DNA from: Polyangiaceae bacterium
Lineage (GTDB): Bacteria; Myxococcota_A; Polyangia; Polyangiales; Polyangiaceae
DNA: 64,000 bases
Direction: 5' to 3'
Assembly: GCA_019637265.1 (NCBI GenBank)
Contig: JAHBVY010000003.1
Coordinates: 62,001-126,000, forward strand
The position numbers and the translations under genes are program-made. Positions 61,676 through 64,000 of this stretch are shown in pieces; within the stretch, counting starts at the first letter, position 1, and every line of letters starts with the position of its first letter. The notes below the pieces were generated by a model. That model was not told the DNA's origin. It was given only the letters and a program-made list of their open reading frames with translations, and did no database searches.

Positions 61676-61786
61676 ATGAGGGTTGATATGAAGAGCTTGG
61701 TGAGCGTGCCGGCTTGGCTTGGCCTCGCGGGGGTCGCTGCGGTGCTGGGCGGCACCGCCCCGGTCGTCGCCGCGAGCGTGCGCTGA
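61676..61786 (+). CDS. Possible 36-aa secreted or membrane peptide
   Basis: An ATG at 61676 opens a frame encoding MRVDMKSLVSVPAWLGLAG, then VAAVLGGTAPVVAASVR and TGA: a basic start, hydrophobic core and AxA end, like a bare signal peptide. A GAGAG stretch precedes it. It ends two bases before the convergent GT39 gene. It could be a decayed gene fragment or chance. Confidence 0.3.
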   Translation: MRVDMKSLVSVPAWLGLAGVAAVLGGTAPVVAASVR

Positions 61787-61788
61787 GC

Positions 61789-64000
61789 TCAGTCGAACTC
61801 GACGCGCGCTAGGGTGAACTTGTTGTTCAGGCTGGGTGGCGTCAGCACGTCGAGCTTCTCTGGGTCTCCCAGCTCGCGCTTCAAGGCGCCGATGCGGGAG
61901 TGCTCCGTGGTGAAGTACATCACGCGCACGCCTTGGCCGCGCTGCTCGGCGATCCAGTCTTTGAACTTCTGTCCGCTGGAGACGAACGCGGGGATGCGGT
62001 TACCGACGTAGAAGTTCTCCCCCTTCCAGTTCATCTGATAAGCGATGATGGGCTCTTCAGGGCCGGCGCGATGCTTGTAATACTCGAGCATCGTCTCGCG
62101 CTGTCCCCAGTGGGGCGCCACGAAGTAGAAGTAGCTGTTCAGGCCCCACGCGGTGAAGAGCAGCGCCACCCCCAGGAGCAGCGCGGTGGCGTGCGGCCGG
62201 AGCCAGCGCGAGGCCATCCCGAAGCTCGCCACACCCGCCGCCACCGTGAACCCGGCGAGCGCGCCCCGGAAGTCCAAGCTGTCCGGCCAGGGGCGCTTGT
62301 AGTTGTAGGTGAACAGGTGCATCAGCCGCGCCTGCCCCTCGATGTCCCCCTCTTGGGTGGCGATCATGTCGCGCCCCACGAGGAGCACCACGAGCCCCGC
62401 CGCGATGGCGATGGCGCCGCCCATCGAGCTCGACAGCGCCGCGGCGCTCCCAGGGGCTGGCGGCTCCCGACGCGCTCCGAACGCGAGCACCGCGAGGGTG
62501 AACACCGCGGCCGCCGTGAGCGCGACCGCCACGGCGCCGACCGGGTTCGCTGCGACGACCTCACCGTTGACCACCTGCCCCGTGATTCCGCCCGGAAACA
62601 GCAAGATCCCAGCGTAACAGGCGAGCAGCGCCGCCGCGCCCATGGTGACGAAGTAGGGCCCCGCGGCGCGCGCCTTGAGCGGCCCAGCTGGCCGCCCCCC
62701 TGGCGAGGCCACGTCACCTGACCAAAGCCGCGCCACCACCACCCCCGTGAGCATCGCGATGGGAGGCACCACCGGCAGGATGTAGTGGTGAAACTTGGTG
62801 AGGGTGATGTTGAACATCCCGAACCCGGCGATGAACCACATCGCGAGCAGCACCAGCCCGTCGTTCTTCAGGCGTGCGTCGTGGTCAGGGCGCCTGGCCC
62901 ACCACACCAGCCCCGCCGCCGCGAGCCCCGTCCAGGGGAAGAGGCCATAGCCTAGCTGCCAAATATAGTAGCGGAAGGAGACGTCATCCCCCGAGTTCGT
63001 GTCGTGCACGTGCACGAACGCCCGCTTGAACATGTCGTGGAAAATCAGGCGATCCGTGAACGGGGCGCCGTGACGCAGGTACATCTGCACGTACCAGGGC
63101 ATCGCCACCACGAGCGTCAGGACAACGAACCAGGGTAGCCCCATGTGGCGCAGCAAGGACCAGCGCCGTGTGACCACGATGTAAGCCGCGATGGTGGCGA
63201 GCGGCAGCACCAACCCCGGCGCGCCCTTGGCCATGGCGCTGAGCGCCGTCATCAGCCACGCCGCGAGGAAATACAGGCGCACCAGCCGGCGCTCCTTGCG
63301 GAGCCACACCAGCATCACCATCAGGCAGACAGCCCACGCCAGCGCCAGCACGGCGGGCTGCAGCCACGGCTGACCGTACACCGGCAGCGCCTTGTGACAG
63401 CCCTGGTTACCTGGCAGCCCACAATTGCCTCCGCCCGAGCCCGCGCTGAAGTGGTCGAGGTGCGCGACGAAGCCAGCGCCCGGCCCCTCCGTGATCAACG
63501 TGAGGTTGCGGCTCACCAAGTAGAGGATCTGCGGGAGCGCCAGCATCAGCACCGCGCCGAACAAGAGGTGCCAGGCGTTCAGCGTGATGCGGGCGCTCCC
63601 CAGGCGGAGCGTGTAGTCCTGCGCGAGCTGGTCTTCCTTCGCGTGCACCGCGAGCAGCAAGAAGCCCATCGCCGCCGCCAGGGGACCGACATACGGCATG
63701 TCGGTCATCGTCTGGTGGCTGAGGAAGAACCAGTAAGGGGTGCTGATGAGTATCAGCGCCCCGAACAGCGCCGCGCGCCGCCCCGCGGCCGCCACCATCC
63801 CGCGGTACAGCACGTACACGCCGAGCAGCGACACCAAGAACACCGGCATCCGCGCGGCCCACTCCGGCTGAGGGAAGCGGCCGCTCGCGATGGAGGCGAT
63901 CATGCGGTCGGGCTCCACCTGCACGCCGAGCGCGCTGAAGCTCAGGCCCTGGAGCCAAAAATCGAAGATGGGCTTGGACCAGAACCAGCCATCTTGCGCC
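61789..64000 (-). CDS. GT39-like membrane glycosyltransferase (ArnT/PMT family), 5' end missing
   Basis: The gene runs off the right edge; 736 residues are visible. It is a polytopic membrane protein with at least ten hydrophobic helices (for example MPVFLVSLLGVYVLYRGMVA, ALFGALILISTPYWFF, TALSAMAKGAPGLVLPLATI). The pattern GRRAALFGALILISTP then SHQTMTDMPYVGPLAAAMGF is typical of dolichyl-phosphate-mannose mannosyltransferase/ArnT proteins, which move a sugar from a polyprenyl phosphate to lipid A or proteins. The catalytic first-loop Asp/Glu lies before the visible part. A large soluble C-terminal domain of about 110 residues ends the protein. Homologues often carry similar insertions. Acceptor unknown. 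Confidence 0.85.
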   Translation of the reverse strand, partial: AQDGWFWSKPIFDFWLQGLSFSALGVQVEPDRMIASIASGRFPQPEWAARMPVFLVSLLGVYVLYRGMVAAAGRRAALFGALILISTPYWFFLSHQTMTDMPYVGPLAAAMGFLLLAVHAKEDQLAQDYTLRLGSARITLNAWHLLFGAVLMLALPQILYLVSRNLTLITEGPGAGFVAHLDHFSAGSGGGNCGLPGNQGCHKALPVYGQPWLQPAVLALAWAVCLMVMLVWLRKERRLVRLYFLAAWLMTALSAMAKGAPGLVLPLATIAAYIVVTRRWSLLRHMGLPWFVVLTLVVAMPWYVQMYLRHGAPFTDRLIFHDMFKRAFVHVHDTNSGDDVSFRYYIWQLGYGLFPWTGLAAAGLVWWARRPDHDARLKNDGLVLLAMWFIAGFGMFNITLTKFHHYILPVVPPIAMLTGVVVARLWSGDVASPGGRPAGPLKARAAGPYFVTMGAAALLACYAGILLFPGGITGQVVNGEVVAANPVGAVAVALTAAAVFTLAVLAFGARREPPAPGSAAALSSSMGGAIAIAAGLVVLLVGRDMIATQEGDIEGQARLMHLFTYNYKRPWPDSLDFRGALAGFTVAAGVASFGMASRWLRPHATALLLGVALLFTAWGLNSYFYFVAPHWGQRETMLEYYKHRAGPEEPIIAYQMNWKGENFYVGNRIPAFVSSGQKFKDWIAEQRGQGVRVMYFTTEHSRIGALKRELGDPEKLDVLTPPSLNNKFTLARVEFD

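Overview
The window is GC-rich chromosomal DNA, close to 70 percent GC by eye. Gene content points to a myxobacterium-like Myxococcota (Deltaproteobacteria in the old sense). The signs are two giant Ser/Thr kinases fused to AAA ATPase and TPR regions, many TPR proteins, Cys-rich lipoproteins, outer-membrane barrel proteins of no known family, a CxxxY-type CcmE and an HAE1-type RND pump. No phage, IS element, CRISPR array or rRNA operon was seen. It is core genome with lineage-specific genes in between.

Layout. 0-11 kb: the 3' end of an S9 peptidase overlapping a TPR gene; a convergent RND efflux pair; a TPR lipoprotein; a barrel protein. 11-20 kb: kinase 1, a patatin-like lipase, two small genes and a retinol-saturase/CrtI-like oxidoreductase. 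20-24 kb: a UvrD/PcrA helicase and a Cys-rich membrane protein. 24-31 kb: grpE, dnaK and kinase 2, with dnaK and kinase 2 overlapping. 31.5-34 kb: dnaA and a roughly 0.9 kb upstream region with DnaA-box-like sites, three 16-bp tandem repeats, a 17-bp palindrome and AT-rich patches; this is the best oriC candidate. 34-38 kb: barrel proteins and unknowns. 38-42 kb: ccmE, hemE, hemG and tRNA-Gln(TTG). 42-48 kb: an ECF sigma factor with an overlapping membrane partner, a PP2C phosphatase, an HtrA-like pseudoprotease, rpiA and a membrane-anchored phosphodiester-glycosidase-like protein. 48-58 kb: a BamA/TamA-like protein, a heterodimeric ABC exporter, a lipoprotein and a cobA-hemD fusion. 58-64 kb: Cys-rich lipoproteins, a DUF4336 protein, an RHH/PIN toxin-antitoxin pair and a GT39-like membrane glycosyltransferase that runs off the end.

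How the genes connect. Tetrapyrrole and cytochrome c biogenesis recurs (ccmE, hemE, hemG, cobA-hemD). Signalling recurs too: two kinases of identical architecture, a PP2C phosphatase and an ECF sigma pair. One kinase is translationally coupled to DnaK.

The least explained material is intergenic. (1) A roughly 80-bp element is present at 22637-22716 and, inverted, at 43225-43306. Four sequence blocks are identical, apart from spacers that have diverged. (2) A family of short T-run plus GGGGG-TT elements, often next to a GGCACCGCG-type block, sits in at least ten gene gaps. (3) Iteron-like repeats lie upstream of dnaA. All calls come from reading the sequence; no database search was run.
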